Shown here: positions 45,927 through 55,348 of the stretch, one piece after another
How the letters are laid out: each line of letters begins with the position of its first letter
How positions within the stretch are numbered: the stretch's first letter is position 1
The notes under the pieces: model-generated
Database searches by the model: none
What the model was told of the DNA's origin: nothing
The model's input: the letters and a program-made list of their open reading frames with translations, nothing else
Position numbers and translations under genes: made by a program
DNA from: Corynebacterium ammoniagenes DSM 20306
Lineage (GTDB): Bacteria; Actinomycetota; Actinomycetes; Mycobacteriales; Mycobacteriaceae
Reading direction: 5' to 3'
NCBI RefSeq assembly: GCF_001941425.1
Contig: NZ_CP009244.1
Span: 2,356,001-2,420,000 of the forward strand
Length of the DNA stretch: 64,000 nt

Positions 45927-46025
45927 GTGTGCTGCCCCTCATTAAATTTCTGCGTGGTCGATATTGTGGCTGCGCGCCATTGTATAGCGCCCAGCCTGCA
46001 GGTAGTTAATGTAGATAGTGCCTAT

Positions 46026-48155
46026 TTATTTCATAGCCACTTCGGCCGCGACGGAACCTAATCCTTGAGCCAGCGAAACAGCAGCTACTTGCTGCTTGGT
46101 CGGCATAACCACGGCAATGGTCAGATCCACACCGCGAGCGCGCAGCGCACGGGCATCCACGCGAATGACCGGCTGGCCGGCTTCAACGTGCTGGCCGGCT
46201 TCGACCAGGCGGGTAAATCCTTCGCCGTGCAGGTTGACGGTATCGAAGCCAATGTGGACTAAAACATCCAAGCCAGCGCTGGTGGTAATGGAAAAGGCGT
46301 GGTTGGTCTTAAACACCATCGACAATTGTCCGGAGGCAGGCGCGCACACATCAAAGACCGACGCGGTCTCCACAGGCACCAGCGCAAAACCCTCACCAAC
46401 GGACTTGGAGGAAAAGGCTTCATCAGCCACATTCTCCAATGGAATCACGGTGCCCACGGTTGGTTTGGACAGCTCCACCGCGGTGGCCACACCAGTAGAA
46501 ACCGGGGCGACATCCTGATCCAGCTCGGAGGCGGGCCGCTCGCCGATCAAATCCGCTTCAGCGCCAGATTGCGCAAGCAACCGGGCGACTTCGTCATAGA
46601 CAAATTGCACTTTTGTGCCGACGATGACTTGAATAGATTGCTTCGTCGGCCGCACCAGGCTGGAGGCGGCGGCTTTGCGGATACGGGGTTCATCGACAAG
46701 CGATGCATCGTGGACGTGGGTACGCAGCCGCGTGGAGCAATAATCGATGGAATCAATATTGGCTTTGCCACCGAGGCCTTGAATGATCTCATTCGCGGTG
46801 TGGGTATTGGGATTATCGCCACCGCCGGCAGGTTTGGCGATGTCGGTGAAGGCATCGAAGTCTGCGCCCGCGTCGGCGTCGTCATCGTCTTCGCGCCCTG
46901 GGGTCTTGATGCTAAAGACGCCGATGAGGAAGTAGAAAATCCCGAGGTAGGCAAAGAAGTAAATAACACCCATGACCAGTAGCATCCACCACTGATTCGC
47001 CAGTGGGTTTTGCGAAGACAGCAGGAAGTCCACGGCACCGGCACTAAATCCGAAGCCGGCGGTCCAGCCCATCGCGGAGGCAATAGCCATAGAAATACCG
47101 GTCAAGATGGCGTGTACCAGATACAGCAAGGGAGCCAGGAACATGAAGGAAAATTCCAAAGGCTCGGTAACACCGGTAAAGAAGGAAGCTACAGCCGCAG
47201 CCATCATCAGCGCGCCGACCGCTTTACGACGCTTCGTCTTCGCCCGCAAGTAAATAGCCAAGGCGGCGCCGGGGAGGCCGAACATCATAATTGGGAAGAA
47301 ACCTGCTTGGTATTGGCCGACCACGCCTAGGACCTCACAGGTGGTGCCGTCCCACACGCCGGGGCAGCTGAGTGCATCGGTTGCTGCTGCGGCGGCGTCG
47401 ATGGTGGCGGGGCCTTCTTGGAATTTGCGGATGTCATCGATACCCATGACGTCGAACCAAAATACCGAGTTCAACGCGTGGTGCAGGCCCGTAGGAATTA
47501 ATAGGCGGTTAGCAAAACCGTAAAGGCCAGCGCCGACGGCGCCGAGGCCTTGGATCCAGGCGCCGAAGGAAAAGAGCGCGGAGTAGACCAGCGGCCAGAT
47601 GATGTACATGATGCCCGCGACCACGGCGGAGAAAATCGACGACAAAATGGGTACGAGGCGTCGGCCGGAGAAGAAGGCGAAGGCATCGGGAAGCTGCGTT
47701 TGATAAAAGCGGTTATAGATCCACGCGGCGAGAATGCCGATCATGATGCCGAATAACACGTTGCCGTAGCCAATGGCATCCCAGCCGGATTCTGCCCAGC
47801 GTAGGGCTTCATCGCCGGTTAATTCGGTGGGCTCAATTCCGCGGTAGCCGGCTATTGCCTCTGGGCCAATCAAGTTGACGAGCGTGGCAAAACCCACAAA
47901 TCCTGCCAGGGCCGCGGCGCCGCTGTTATCTCTGGAGAGCCCATAAGCAATAGCGATGGCGAAGATAACACCTAAGTTATCCAACACCGCCGCGCCTGTT
48001 TTGAGCAGTAGGTCGCCGAAGATGACGGTGTTATCGCCGCCAACGGAGCTTATCCAATAACCAATGCCCATCATCAGGGCTGCCAGCGGCATGACTGCCA
48101 CCGCGCCCATCAATGCTTTTCCGAGTCGCTGCAGCGGCTCCATGATTTTATCCAT
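46026..48155 (-). CDS. nagE: NagE-like PTS permease, EIICBA
   Basis: This 709-residue phosphotransferase permease imports and phosphorylates an amino sugar. The order is IIC, IIB, IIA. IIC spans about residues 1-415 with LLIPTGLHHALNSVFWF, FGLPGAALA and TGVTEPLEF. IIB has the phospho-Cys in DYCSTRLR near 468. IIA (about 560-700) has the active His in VLVHIGFDTV. The IIC sequence resembles E. coli NagE throughout, favouring N-acetylglucosamine or glucosamine over glucose. A 35-residue acidic linker joins IIC and IIB. Upstream (48156-48298) there is only a weak TGTGA half-site for a CRP-type regulator. Confidence 0.88.
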   Translation of the reverse strand: MDKIMEPLQRLGKALMGAVAVMPLAALMMGIGYWISSVGGDNTVIFGDLLLKTGAAVLDNLGVIFAIAIAYGLSRDNSGAAALAGFVGFATLVNLIGPEAIAGYRGIEPTELTGDEALRWAESGWDAIGYGNVLFGIMIGILAAWIYNRFYQTQLPDAFAFFSGRRLVPILSSIFSAVVAGIMYIIWPLVYSALFSFGAWIQGLGAVGAGLYGFANRLLIPTGLHHALNSVFWFDVMGIDDIRKFQEGPATIDAAAAATDALSCPGVWDGTTCEVLGVVGQYQAGFFPIMMFGLPGAALAIYLRAKTKRRKAVGALMMAAAVASFFTGVTEPLEFSFMFLAPLLYLVHAILTGISMAIASAMGWTAGFGFSAGAVDFLLSSQNPLANQWWMLLVMGVIYFFAYLGIFYFLIGVFSIKTPGREDDDDADAGADFDAFTDIAKPAGGGDNPNTHTANEIIQGLGGKANIDSIDYCSTRLRTHVHDASLVDEPRIRKAAASSLVRPTKQSIQVIVGTKVQFVYDEVARLLAQSGAEADLIGERPASELDQDVAPVSTGVATAVELSKPTVGTVIPLENVADEAFSSKSVGEGFALVPVETASVFDVCAPASGQLSMVFKTNHAFSITTSAGLDVLVHIGFDTVNLHGEGFTRLVEAGQHVEAGQPVIRVDARALRARGVDLTIAVVMPTKQQVAAVSLAQGLGSVAAEVAMK

Positions 48156-48298
48156 TGCGCCCGCGCCCTTTCTGGTGGTGTCAGGTTTCCAAGCTGGCGA
48201 GCAAACGTAATCTCGCTCACACTTTCACAGCTTGTTTTAACCTAACACGCCAGAGGTCTGCTGGCGATGGGTTTTTAAAACCTCAAGCCAAACTCAGG

Positions 48299-48784
48299 CT
48301 AAGCCATCCACACTACGGCGGTGGCAATCGCGGCGCGGCCTTCACCGCGACCAGTAAAGCCCATGTGGTCGGTGGTCGTCGCAGAGATCGATACCGGCGC
48401 GCCCAGAATCTCGCTTAAGACGCGCTGGGCTTCCTCGCGGCGCGGGCCCATCTTGGGGGTTTGCGCAATCAATTGGGCAGCGGCATTGCCGATGGTAAAG
48501 CCGTTGGCTTCTAGCAACTCGCGGCATTCTCGCAGCAAACGCTCGCCGGAGACATTGTCGTATTCTTTGCGGCCGACTCCCACGAACGAGCCGAGGTCGC
48601 CGAGGTTGGAGGCGGACAGGAGGGCATCGACAAGCGCATGCGATACAACGTCTCCATCGGAATGGCCTTCGCAGCCTGCATCGCCATCAAAGCGCAACCC
48701 GGCGATCCAGCACTCCTTGCCTTCTTCAATCTGGTGGGCATCAAAAGCTGTGCCTACGCGCGGGATAATCGGCTGGGAAGTCAT
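48299..48784 (-). CDS. ispF: MEcPP synthase
   Basis: IspF makes 2-C-methyl-erythritol 2,4-cyclodiphosphate in the MEP isoprenoid route. The 161-residue protein has the zinc-binding FDAHQ and [11 protein letters not shown] near its N-terminus, and the [15 protein letters not shown]-terminal motif. ATG 48784 is taken as start, ten bases after the ispD stop, so carD-ispD-ispF read as one unit. Confidence 0.95.
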   Translation of the reverse strand: MTSQPIIPRVGTAFDAHQIEEGKECWIAGLRFDGDAGCEGHSDGDVVSHALVDALLSASNLGDLGSFVGVGRKEYDNVSGERLLRECRELLEANGFTIGNAAAQLIAQTPKMGPRREEAQRVLSEILGAPVSISATTTDHMGFTGRGEGRAAIATAVVWMA

Positions 48785-48794
48785 GGGAACCTTT

Positions 48795-49499
48795 CTAGGA
48801 TTGATCGTGGGCGAGCAAGGCATTAGCCAAGGTCAAGTCAATGGGAGTGGTGATTTTAAATGCCATCGCATCACCATCGACGGTAACTACGGACTGGCCG
48901 AACCATTCCATCAAGCTGGCATCATCGGTTGCGATAAATGTGCGCTCTTGGCTGGCGAAATACCGTTCATTGGCAGCGCGCAGGGTGGCAAGGTCGAAGG
49001 CTTGCGGGGTTTGCACCGCGCGCAATGTGGCGCGGTCTGGGGTATCGATAACTTGTGTGCCGTTGATGCGCTTGATGGTATCGGCGACTGGGAGCACTGG
49101 GATGGCTGCCGGGGCACCAGCGCGCACGGCGTCGACAACGCGCGCAATCATCGCGGGTGGGGTCAGTGCGCGGGCGGCGTCATGGACTAAGACGATGCCG
49201 TCGTCATCAGCAATCGACTGCAACCCGGCCCACACGGAATCTGCGCGCTCCTGGCTGCCGTGGACAAAGCGAACCTGCGCGGCCAAGCCTGCTGCCTCAA
49301 AGATGCTGCGTGCGTGGTCTTCCCTATCGGCCGCGACGACGACCGCGATGTCATCGACTGCCTGCGAGTCCAGCATCGCGCGCACCGAGCGCTCCACGAG
49401 CGTTTGGCCTTGTAGTTCCACGAAGGCTTTGGGCAAGGCAGCACCTAAACGAGTGCCCTGGCCGGCAGCTGCGACCAGGGCACTTACTCGACGAGCCAC
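48795..49499 (-). CDS. ispD: MEP cytidylyltransferase
   Basis: IspD transfers CMP from CTP to methylerythritol phosphate. The 234-residue protein shows the nucleotide-binding [10 protein letters not shown] near the start, the [11 protein letters not shown] segment, and [11 protein letters not shown]. It begins with GTG only three bases after the carD stop and is followed ten bases later by ispF, matching the carD-ispD-ispF order of actinobacteria. Confidence 0.95.
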   Translation of the reverse strand: MARRVSALVAAAGQGTRLGAALPKAFVELQGQTLVERSVRAMLDSQAVDDIAVVVAADREDHARSIFEAAGLAAQVRFVHGSQERADSVWAGLQSIADDDGIVLVHDAARALTPPAMIARVVDAVRAGAPAAIPVLPVADTIKRINGTQVIDTPDRATLRAVQTPQAFDLATLRAANERYFASQERTFIATDDASLMEWFGQSVVTVDGDAMAFKITTPIDLTLANALLAHDQS

Positions 49500-49502
49500 T
49501 CT

Positions 49503-50090
49503 TTAGTCCTCGTCGTCATCGAAGGAGAGATCATCCAGATCCGCATCATCATCGATGGAGGTAGAAATCGACTTATCTTCCACCAAGCCCGCGGCGCGGT
49601 GACGCTGAATGGTGGATTCAATCTCATCCATCATGGTGTCAGCCTTTTTCTCATCCACCGGTTGCGCCAAAGCCAGCTCACCGACGAGGATCTGACGCGC
49701 CTTGGCCAGCATGCGCTTTTCGCCCGCGGACAGACCGCGGTCCTGGTCGCGGCGCCACAGGTCACGCACGACCTCCGCAACCTTGTTAATATCGCCCGAA
49801 GCCAAACGCTCCTGGTTCGCCTTGTAACGACGAGACCAGTTGCCGGCCTCTTCCACATCAGTTTCACGGAGTACGGAGAAGACCTTTTCTAGGCCTTCTT
49901 TACCAACGACGTCGCGAACGCCGACCTGCTCAACGTTTTTGGAAGGCACGCGCACCACAAGGTCAGACTGATTAATCTGCAGCACGAGGTATTCCAGCAT
50001 TTCTCCGCCCATTTCGCGGTGCTCGATGGCCTCAATCTTTGCAGCACCGTGGTGGGGATAAACGACAACCTCGCCGACCTTGAACTCCAT
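49503..50090 (-). CDS. carD: CarD-family RNA polymerase-binding regulator
   Basis: The 195-residue CarD stabilises open promoter complexes by binding the RNA polymerase beta subunit and DNA. The N-terminal Tudor-like domain ([19 protein letters not shown]) and the helical DNA-contact domain with [14 protein letters not shown], including the key Trp, are present. The acidic C-terminal tail is a corynebacterial trait. ATG 50090 follows AAAGGAGCT; the longer frame is not conserved. Confidence 0.95.
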   Translation of the reverse strand: MEFKVGEVVVYPHHGAAKIEAIEHREMGGEMLEYLVLQINQSDLVVRVPSKNVEQVGVRDVVGKEGLEKVFSVLRETDVEEAGNWSRRYKANQERLASGDINKVAEVVRDLWRRDQDRGLSAGEKRMLAKARQILVGELALAQPVDEKKADTMMDEIESTIQRHRAAGLVEDKSISTSIDDDADLDDLSFDDDED

Positions 50091-50503
50091 TGCAGCTCCT
50101 TTAAAATAAAATTCCGTTGCATATGCACACGCGCGCACCACAATCTTTCATCCCCAGCCTGCCGACCGAGAGCCGACCGAGGGAGATACCAAAACTGCGC
50201 TATAGATGCACCTAGGACACACTCAGGTCATCAATTCTACCATGCAACCCGACCTCACGGCAGCGCGGGTGGTGGCATCCGCGCAGGCACTTTCCGCTGC
50301 GGTGGTGAGGAAAACGCCCGCATCGACAAGCAATGCACCGCTTGACGATGCCAAGATCACCCCCGAATTACCCCACGAATGCCCCCTAAATCGCCATTGT
50401 GAGCATCTCGACGGGAGGCAAACTGGGTATTATGTGACAAAAGGGACTAAGCTAGGGCGTTGATAACCCCCGTGATCTCAATCGATGGAGGACGCTCGAC
50501 GTG
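50091..50503. other. 413-base gap between carD and the lipoprotein gene
   Basis: It holds the divergent promoters of carD and of the lipoprotein. A frame from 50206 to 50463 is open but resembles no protein family I know and lacks a good ribosome-binding site. One copy of the 11-base word CATCGACAAGC lies at 50321-50331. No terminator-like hairpin stands out. Confidence 0.4.
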
Positions 50504-51070
50504 ATGTCCCTGAAGTCTGTTACCCGCAAGGGTGCCACCATTTCCGCCACTGCTATTGCCGCGCTGGCACTGGCATCTTGCTCTGCAGGCCAGATTACCC
50601 AGACCTCTAGCCAGGTAGCAGCTGTAGACGGTACCGAAGCAGAAAGCGAAGACGGCAATGTTGCGGTTCGCGACGTTACCATCCAGGTAGAGCCAGATTC
50701 GAGTGAAGCATCATTGAAATTCACCGCAGTCAACCAGGCTTATGCGGATGAAGAGATCACCTTAGAATCCATCTCCGTTGATGGCCAGGACGTCACCTTG
50801 CGTGGCTTGGAGCCGATGGAGCGCAACACCAGCATCGTTGGCAATTCCCAGGAGATGCTGGATTCGCATCCAGAGGCTAACAGCGACCGCATCCAGTATG
50901 TGGCCACCGAGCTGGACAATGATGATTACGGCATTGCCGGCTACCGTCCGGTGACCTTCACCTTCTCTAATGGCGATGTTGAGGTCAATGCCGCCATTGC
51001 CGCCCCGCAGATGGATGCTGGCGAAATGGACCGCGACGTTTCGAGCCCTGAAGGCTACGAAGCTAACTAA
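50504..51070 (+). CDS. LpqE-like lipoprotein
   Basis: The 188-residue product has a lipoprotein signal with LALASC (lipidated Cys near residue 26). The mature part is an all-beta domain with DVTIQVEPDS and YRPVTFTFSNGDVEV, resembling the copper-chaperone-fold LpqE family of mycobacteria and corynebacteria. The metal-binding Met/His pattern of true PCuAC chaperones is not evident. Function is unknown. A GTG three bases upstream (50501) is an alternative start. It ends at a terminator (51094). Confidence 0.8.
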   Translation: MSLKSVTRKGATISATAIAALALASCSAGQITQTSSQVAAVDGTEAESEDGNVAVRDVTIQVEPDSSEASLKFTAVNQAYADEEITLESISVDGQDVTLRGLEPMERNTSIVGNSQEMLDSHPEANSDRIQYVATELDNDDYGIAGYRPVTFTFSNGDVEVNAAIAAPQMDAGEMDRDVSSPEGYEAN

Positions 51071-51093
51071 TTCTTACGCTTAGTCCTTCACAG

Positions 51094-51127
51094 CGCCCTG
51101 CCCGGAAATCTTATTCCGAGCGGGGTG
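51094..51127 (+). terminator. Terminator after the LpqE-like gene
   Basis: A 14-base stem with one mismatch and wobble pairs (51094-51107 with 51114-51127) is followed by TTTTTG, just past the lipoprotein gene. Confidence 0.7.
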
Positions 51128-51173
51128 TTTTTGTATGTATGAGCGCTGCGAAAGTAGTGTCCCAGGCGTGGAC

Positions 51174-51179
51174 TAGAGT
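51174..51179 (+). promoter_or_regulatory. -10 box of a leaderless radA promoter
   Basis: TAGAGT ends eight bases before the radA ATG at 51188; no ribosome-binding sequence lies between. Confidence 0.45.
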
Positions 51180-51187
51180 GTGAAGAC

Positions 51188-52579
51188 ATGGCTAAAAAGC
51201 AACGTCCCGTCCACACGTGTTCTGAATGTGGATATGTCTCGCCGAAGTGGTTAGGGCGCTGCCCCGAGTGTGGTTCTTGGGGCACCTTACAGGAATCGAT
51301 GCCGGCAACCGCCAGCGCGAATGTCGCGAGCGCCGCTATTTCCGGGCAGGTTTCCAAGGGTCTTACCCCTACTTCTCCGGCGCAGCCGATTTCCAAGGTT
51401 GCTAGCACCACCACGAAAGCGCTGAAGACCGGTATTGGGGAGCTCGACCGTGTGTTGGGCGATGGCATTATTCCCGGGTCTGTCGTGCTGATGGCAGGTG
51501 AACCTGGCGTGGGTAAATCCACGTTGTTGCTCGAAGTGGCGGCACGGTGGACGCAGGCTGAGAAGAATCCACGTACGGCATTGTATGTCACCGCAGAGGA
51601 ATCCGTGGGTCAGGTGCGTACCCGTGCCGAGCGCACCAATGCGTTGCATGACACGTTGTATCTGGCGGCCGAGTCCAACTTGGATATTGTCTTTGGCCAC
51701 GTGGAGCAGCTTAAACCCTCGCTGATCATCGTGGACTCGGTGCAAACCATGCACGCTTCCGGCGTGGAAGGGGTCGCTGGCGGCGTGGCGCAATCCCGTG
51801 CTGTCACCGCGGCGCTGACGACGTTGGCGAAGACGACCGGCATTCCCATCTTGCTGGTAGGACATGTGACCAAGGACGGCAATGTGGCCGGCCCGCGCGT
51901 GTTGGAACACCTGGTGGATGTGGTGTTGAACTTCGAAGGTGACCGCCAATCCAGCTTGCGCATGCTGCGCGGGATTAAAAACCGCTTCGGCGCCACGGAT
52001 GAGGTGGGCTGTTTTGAACAAACCGCCGGCGGTATCCGGGAAGTTGCCGATCCTTCGGGGCTGTTTCTCTCCCACCGCGGCACGACCCCGGATGGCTCCG
52101 CGGTGACCGTGGCGATGGATGGCGTGCGCCCTATCCTCGCCGAGGTTCAATCCTTGACGGTGGATCCGGTGGGCAAAAATCCCCGCCGCGTGGTCACTGG
52201 CCTAGATAATAACCGGGTGCCCATGGTCCTAGCGGTGCTCCAAGCGCGCGCGAATGAGCGCACTAATGACAAGGATGCCTACGTGGCCACTGTCGGCGGC
52301 ATGAAAATCACCGAGACGGCCACGGACTTAGCAGTCGCGCTTGCAACCTGGTCGTCTCTGCATGAAAAACCGCTGCCGTCTAAGACTGTTGTCATCGGTG
52401 AGGTGGGCCTGGCTGGGGAACTGCGGCGTGTGCCCAATATTGACCGGCGTCTAGGCGAGGCTGCGCGCTTAGGCTATACCCACGCTATTGTGCCCGCGGG
52501 AGTCCCGTCGGAAGTCACGGGCATGAAAGTCGCCTATGCCTCCACACTCGGCCAGGCTATCGCGATTATCAATAGCTAA
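51188..52579 (+). CDS. radA: DNA repair protein RadA/Sms
   Basis: RadA is a DnaB-like helicase that helps branch migration in recombination. The 463-residue protein has the zinc finger CSECG...CPECG (Cys 11, 14, 25, 28), Walker A GEPGVGKST near residue 104, the RadA-specific KNRFG near 260, and a C-terminal Lon-like domain. All motifs are intact and length is normal. Confidence 0.95.
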   Translation: MAKKQRPVHTCSECGYVSPKWLGRCPECGSWGTLQESMPATASANVASAAISGQVSKGLTPTSPAQPISKVASTTTKALKTGIGELDRVLGDGIIPGSVVLMAGEPGVGKSTLLLEVAARWTQAEKNPRTALYVTAEESVGQVRTRAERTNALHDTLYLAAESNLDIVFGHVEQLKPSLIIVDSVQTMHASGVEGVAGGVAQSRAVTAALTTLAKTTGIPILLVGHVTKDGNVAGPRVLEHLVDVVLNFEGDRQSSLRMLRGIKNRFGATDEVGCFEQTAGGIREVADPSGLFLSHRGTTPDGSAVTVAMDGVRPILAEVQSLTVDPVGKNPRRVVTGLDNNRVPMVLAVLQARANERTNDKDAYVATVGGMKITETATDLAVALATWSSLHEKPLPSKTVVIGEVGLAGELRRVPNIDRRLGEAARLGYTHAIVPAGVPSEVTGMKVAYASTLGQAIAIINS

Positions 52580-52593
52580 CCTCACATGAGAAA

Positions 52594-52630
52594 CGCCCCG
52601 TGCACGCTTGGATTCTGCGTGCACGGGGCG
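52594..52630. terminator. Terminator between convergent radA and the 52644 gene
   Basis: A perfect 14-base stem CGCCCCGTGCACGC and its complement (52594-52607, 52617-52630) with a nine-base loop lies between the two stops. No clear T-run follows on either side. Confidence 0.75.
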
Positions 52631-52643
52631 GAGATTTCTGCCC

Positions 52644-53390
52644 TTAAGCTAGGTTGAAAGTATAAGGCTCAGAAGCGTTATCGCCGATAACGGTGTGGAG
52701 GAAATACGCACCTGGTTCCACTACTGGGCGCTGGCTGCAGTCGCCGCCGCGTTCCGAGGCCAAGCGGGACCAGACAGCGTCGAAGCTGCGCTCTTCACCA
52801 GCTGGGAAGTTGTATTCTCCGCGTTGGACGGAGTCATAGCAATCAGTATCAGTCCACATGCGCTGGTTATCGGAGATGCGGTAGACCTCAAAGCGCAAGC
52901 TTTCTTCATCCAGGTCAATCTTGCAGTCTGCGCCGGTGGGGTTAACCACGGTCATACCGAAATTGGGCTGCACACCGTCGGGATACGTGGTGGCATCGGA
53001 TGAAGCGCGGATGACCAGGTCGGAGAGTTCGCAACTCTTTTTATCGGCCAGTGCCGGATCGACACCGGCAGCGCTGGGTTCCGTGGACTTTTCTGAGTCA
53101 CGGTCCTCGTCGCGCTTGGATGCTTCCGAGGTGGTTGATTCTGCCGATTCGGATTCAGATTCAATCGCTTGGGAAGTTTCCGAGCTTGCGCCTTCATCTT
53201 CTGGATTTTCAGGCGCAGATGCAGGTGCAGACTCCGGTGCTGCCTGTTCATCATTGTTATTTCCGCCGAACGCACTAAAGGCAATCAGCAGGCCAACTAC
53301 CACGACCAAGATCACCACAAACGCCGCGATGCGACGTCGCATGTAAATCTCGCGCGGCAGCTTATTGGAGGGCTGGTTCGGGTTAGACAC
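52644..53390 (-). CDS. Membrane-anchored exported protein, unknown function
   Basis: This 248-residue protein has a short basic N-terminus, one membrane helix (about residues 21-42) and an extracellular Ser/Glu/Ala-rich stalk up to about 118. A folded domain then carries four Cys (SCEL, DCKI, DCYD, GDCSQ) and motifs such as FGMTVVNPTGADCK and GEERSFDAVWSRL. This arrangement is common in actinobacteria next to radA or carbonic-anhydrase genes. I know of no assigned function; the domain resembles extracellular beta-sandwich folds. The frame begins with GTG at 53390. Confidence 0.8.
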   Translation of the reverse strand: MSNPNQPSNKLPREIYMRRRIAAFVVILVVVVGLLIAFSAFGGNNNDEQAAPESAPASAPENPEDEGASSETSQAIESESESAESTTSEASKRDEDRDSEKSTEPSAAGVDPALADKKSCELSDLVIRASSDATTYPDGVQPNFGMTVVNPTGADCKIDLDEESLRFEVYRISDNQRMWTDTDCYDSVQRGEYNFPAGEERSFDAVWSRLASERGGDCSQRPVVEPGAYFLHTVIGDNASEPYTFNLA

Positions 53391-53483
53391 ACCCTTATGT
53401 TATGCGCTTTTGCTGCTCAGAGGCATCACGTAGACGGGCGTGTCTTAAAAGCTCCAGCCCTCAGCCCGAGGTGGCCAATGGGG

Positions 53484-54110
53484 TTACACCACGCCGTGCA
53501 AGACGACAGGTTCAATGCGGCTTTCATCCAGCAGGTAGCGGGTACCGACCACGCCTAGTTCGCCTTGGATAATGCGCTGATTAAGATCCGGCATACGGGC
53601 CAAAATCTGACGCACGGTGTCGACAACGTTCTGGCGCTCATAATCGGCATGCTCACGCTTGCCTTCTTTTTGCGCGCGCAGGGTCGACATCGCGACCTTT
53701 TCAATAATGCTGCGCTGAAAGCCCGAAGGAATCTGCATATCGCCATCAACGAATTCCGCGGTCGCACCGATGGCACCGCAGGACTGGTGCCCCATGATCA
53801 CAATGAGGTTGCAACCGAGATTCTCTAAGGCGTAATCCAAGGAACCTAGCACCGTGTTATCCACGATGTGGCCGGCGGTTCGGATAACGAAGGCATCGCC
53901 TAAGCCCATATCAAATACCAGTTCCACCGGCACGCGGGAATCGGAGCAGGACAACACCACTACTTTGGGGTCTTGGCCCGTGACCAAGGAGACTCGTCGA
54001 GTCTGGTCAATATTCGGGTGTTCTGCGCGTTCTTCAACAAACCGCTGGTTGCCCTCTTTCAAGGCATTCCAGACGCTTTGCGGGTTCATATTCGTCATTT
54101 GTTCCGTCAC
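53484..54110 (-). CDS. Beta-class carbonic anhydrase
   Basis: This enzyme interconverts CO2 and bicarbonate, supplying bicarbonate for carboxylases. The 208-residue protein shows zinc ligands Cys55 in VLSCSDSR (with the Asp57-Arg59 dyad) and His108/Cys111 in MGHQSCG. Length and the FVIRTAGHIVDN motif are typical of the beta class. The open frame begins with GTG 54110; ATG 54098 is an alternative. It is divergent from mutY. Confidence 0.93.
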   Translation of the reverse strand: MTEQMTNMNPQSVWNALKEGNQRFVEERAEHPNIDQTRRVSLVTGQDPKVVVLSCSDSRVPVELVFDMGLGDAFVIRTAGHIVDNTVLGSLDYALENLGCNLIVIMGHQSCGAIGATAEFVDGDMQIPSGFQRSIIEKVAMSTLRAQKEGKREHADYERQNVVDTVRQILARMPDLNQRIIQGELGVVGTRYLLDESRIEPVVLHGVV

Positions 54111-54135
54111 AGGTACTGACCTTACTCCCTACTAG

Positions 54136-54141
54136 TACAAT
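54136..54141 (+). promoter_or_regulatory. -10 box of the mutY promoter
   Basis: TACAAT ends ten bases before the ATG at 54152 (four before an in-frame GTG). The message would have a very short leader or none. Confidence 0.4.
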
Positions 54142-54151
54142 AGCCGTGATC

Positions 54152-55015
54152 ATGATCGATACTTCTGCGCTTTTAACCTGGTTTGACCTCAATGAAAGAC
54201 CCCTTCCGTGGCGGGATAAAAACACCTCCGCCTGGGGGGTCTTGATCAGTGAGGTCATGAGCCAGCAAACCCCCGTCGCCCGCGTCGCACCGCAATGGCA
54301 GGAATGGATTTCGCGCTGGCCCACGCCGACAGACTTCGCCCAAGCCAGCAAAGCCGAGGTCTTGCGCGCCTGGGGCAAGCTGGGCTACCCACGGCGCGCA
54401 TTAAGGCTGCATGAGTGCGCACAGGCTATCGTCGACAAGCACGGCGGCGAGGTGCCCTCGGGCGTGGAGGAATTGCTCGCGCTGCCGGGCATCGGCGCAT
54501 ATACCGCGCGTGCTGTGGCGTGCTTTCACTTTGGCCAAAATGTGCCTGTGGTTGATACCAATGTCCGCCGCGTCTACGGGCGCGCGGTCACCGGTCAGTT
54601 CTTGCAGCCGCAGCCTTCCACAAAAGAGCTTGCTCAGGTCGCAGAAGTCACCACAGGACCGCGCTGTTCGGCGGCATTGATGGAATTAGGGGCGTTGGTG
54701 TGCACGGCGAAGAACCCGAAGTGCGATATCTGCCCGATTCGCCTTAGTTGTCAATGGCAGGAGCTCGGATGCCCGCAGCCAAGTGATGAGGAATTGAGCA
54801 AGGCGAAAAAGCGCGTGCAAAAATTCACGGGCACGGATCGCCAAGTCCGCGGGCTGCTCATGGATGTGCTGCGCGCTGCGGATAAGCCGGTGGACAAGGC
54901 AGAGCTGGACGTGGTGTGGCCAGATGCCGCACAGCGTTCCCGCGCGCTATTTTCGCTTGTCGATGACGGCCTCGCCGTCCAAACCCCCACCGGTACCTTC
55001 CACCTTCCACACTAA
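54152..55015 (+). CDS. mutY: A/G-specific adenine glycosylase
   Basis: MutY removes adenine mispaired with 8-oxoguanine. The 287-residue protein has catalytic Glu34 in LISEVMSQQT, the helix-hairpin-helix LPGIGAYTARA, the catalytic Asp in PVVDTNVRRV, and the four-Cys iron-sulfur loop (C-x6-C-x2-C-x5-C, about residues 183-200). It is shorter than E. coli MutY, with a reduced C-terminal domain, as in other actinobacteria. GTG 54146 is an alternative start two codons earlier. Confidence 0.93.
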   Translation: MIDTSALLTWFDLNERPLPWRDKNTSAWGVLISEVMSQQTPVARVAPQWQEWISRWPTPTDFAQASKAEVLRAWGKLGYPRRALRLHECAQAIVDKHGGEVPSGVEELLALPGIGAYTARAVACFHFGQNVPVVDTNVRRVYGRAVTGQFLQPQPSTKELAQVAEVTTGPRCSAALMELGALVCTAKNPKCDICPIRLSCQWQELGCPQPSDEELSKAKKRVQKFTGTDRQVRGLLMDVLRAADKPVDKAELDVVWPDAAQRSRALFSLVDDGLAVQTPTGTFHLPH

Positions 55016-55033
55016 GGTAGAAGGACTTGACGT

Positions 55034-55207
55034 CTACTTCTTCCAGCGTCCGCGGAAGTTCAGCCCACCAGGCAAATTGACCCAAAAGCCACCGCGGGAG
55101 TTCAAAGTTACTGGACCGAGTTTGGTCGAGGTTGATGCGCCTGAGCCGGAGAAATTAACCCAGCTGTTCTTGCCCACCTTTTTGCGGTTTCGAAAGTAAA
55201 GTCCCAT
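55034..55207 (-). CDS. DUF4236 small protein
   Basis: The 57-residue product begins MGLYFRNRKKVGKNSWVN and continues with SGSGASTSTKLGPVTLNSRG and a GFWVNLPG ending. This is the repetitive beta pattern of DUF4236, a short domain found widely and sometimes repeated. Function is unknown. ATG 55207 is chosen because the longer frame's first 20 residues do not fit. It lies downstream of clpC on the same strand but beyond the clpC terminator, and overlaps nothing. Confidence 0.7.
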   Translation of the reverse strand: MGLYFRNRKKVGKNSWVNFSGSGASTSTKLGPVTLNSRGGFWVNLPGGLNFRGRWKK

Positions 55208-55275
55208 ACAGAAAACTCTAGCGCAGCCCGGGCGTTTCAGCCACGAAATGCTCGAAGACCACAACAAGGACTAAA

Positions 55276-55313
55276 AAGGCGCCGTTTCAGAAGAAAATCT
55301 GAAACGGCGCCTT
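55276..55313 (-). terminator. Terminator after clpC
   Basis: A perfect 16-base stem (55276-55291 with 55298-55313) with a six-base loop ends in TTTTTAG on the minus strand, 36 bases beyond the clpC stop. Confidence 0.9.
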
Positions 55314-55348
55314 GTGGTGTCAGCCTATGTATTTACTGACTGACTGGC

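Noticed and set aside
50206..50463. Open frame of 85 codons between carD and the LpqE-like gene
   Set aside because: No ribosome-binding site, no recognisable domain, and it covers the zone where two divergent promoters must lie. Kept only as part of the intergenic note.
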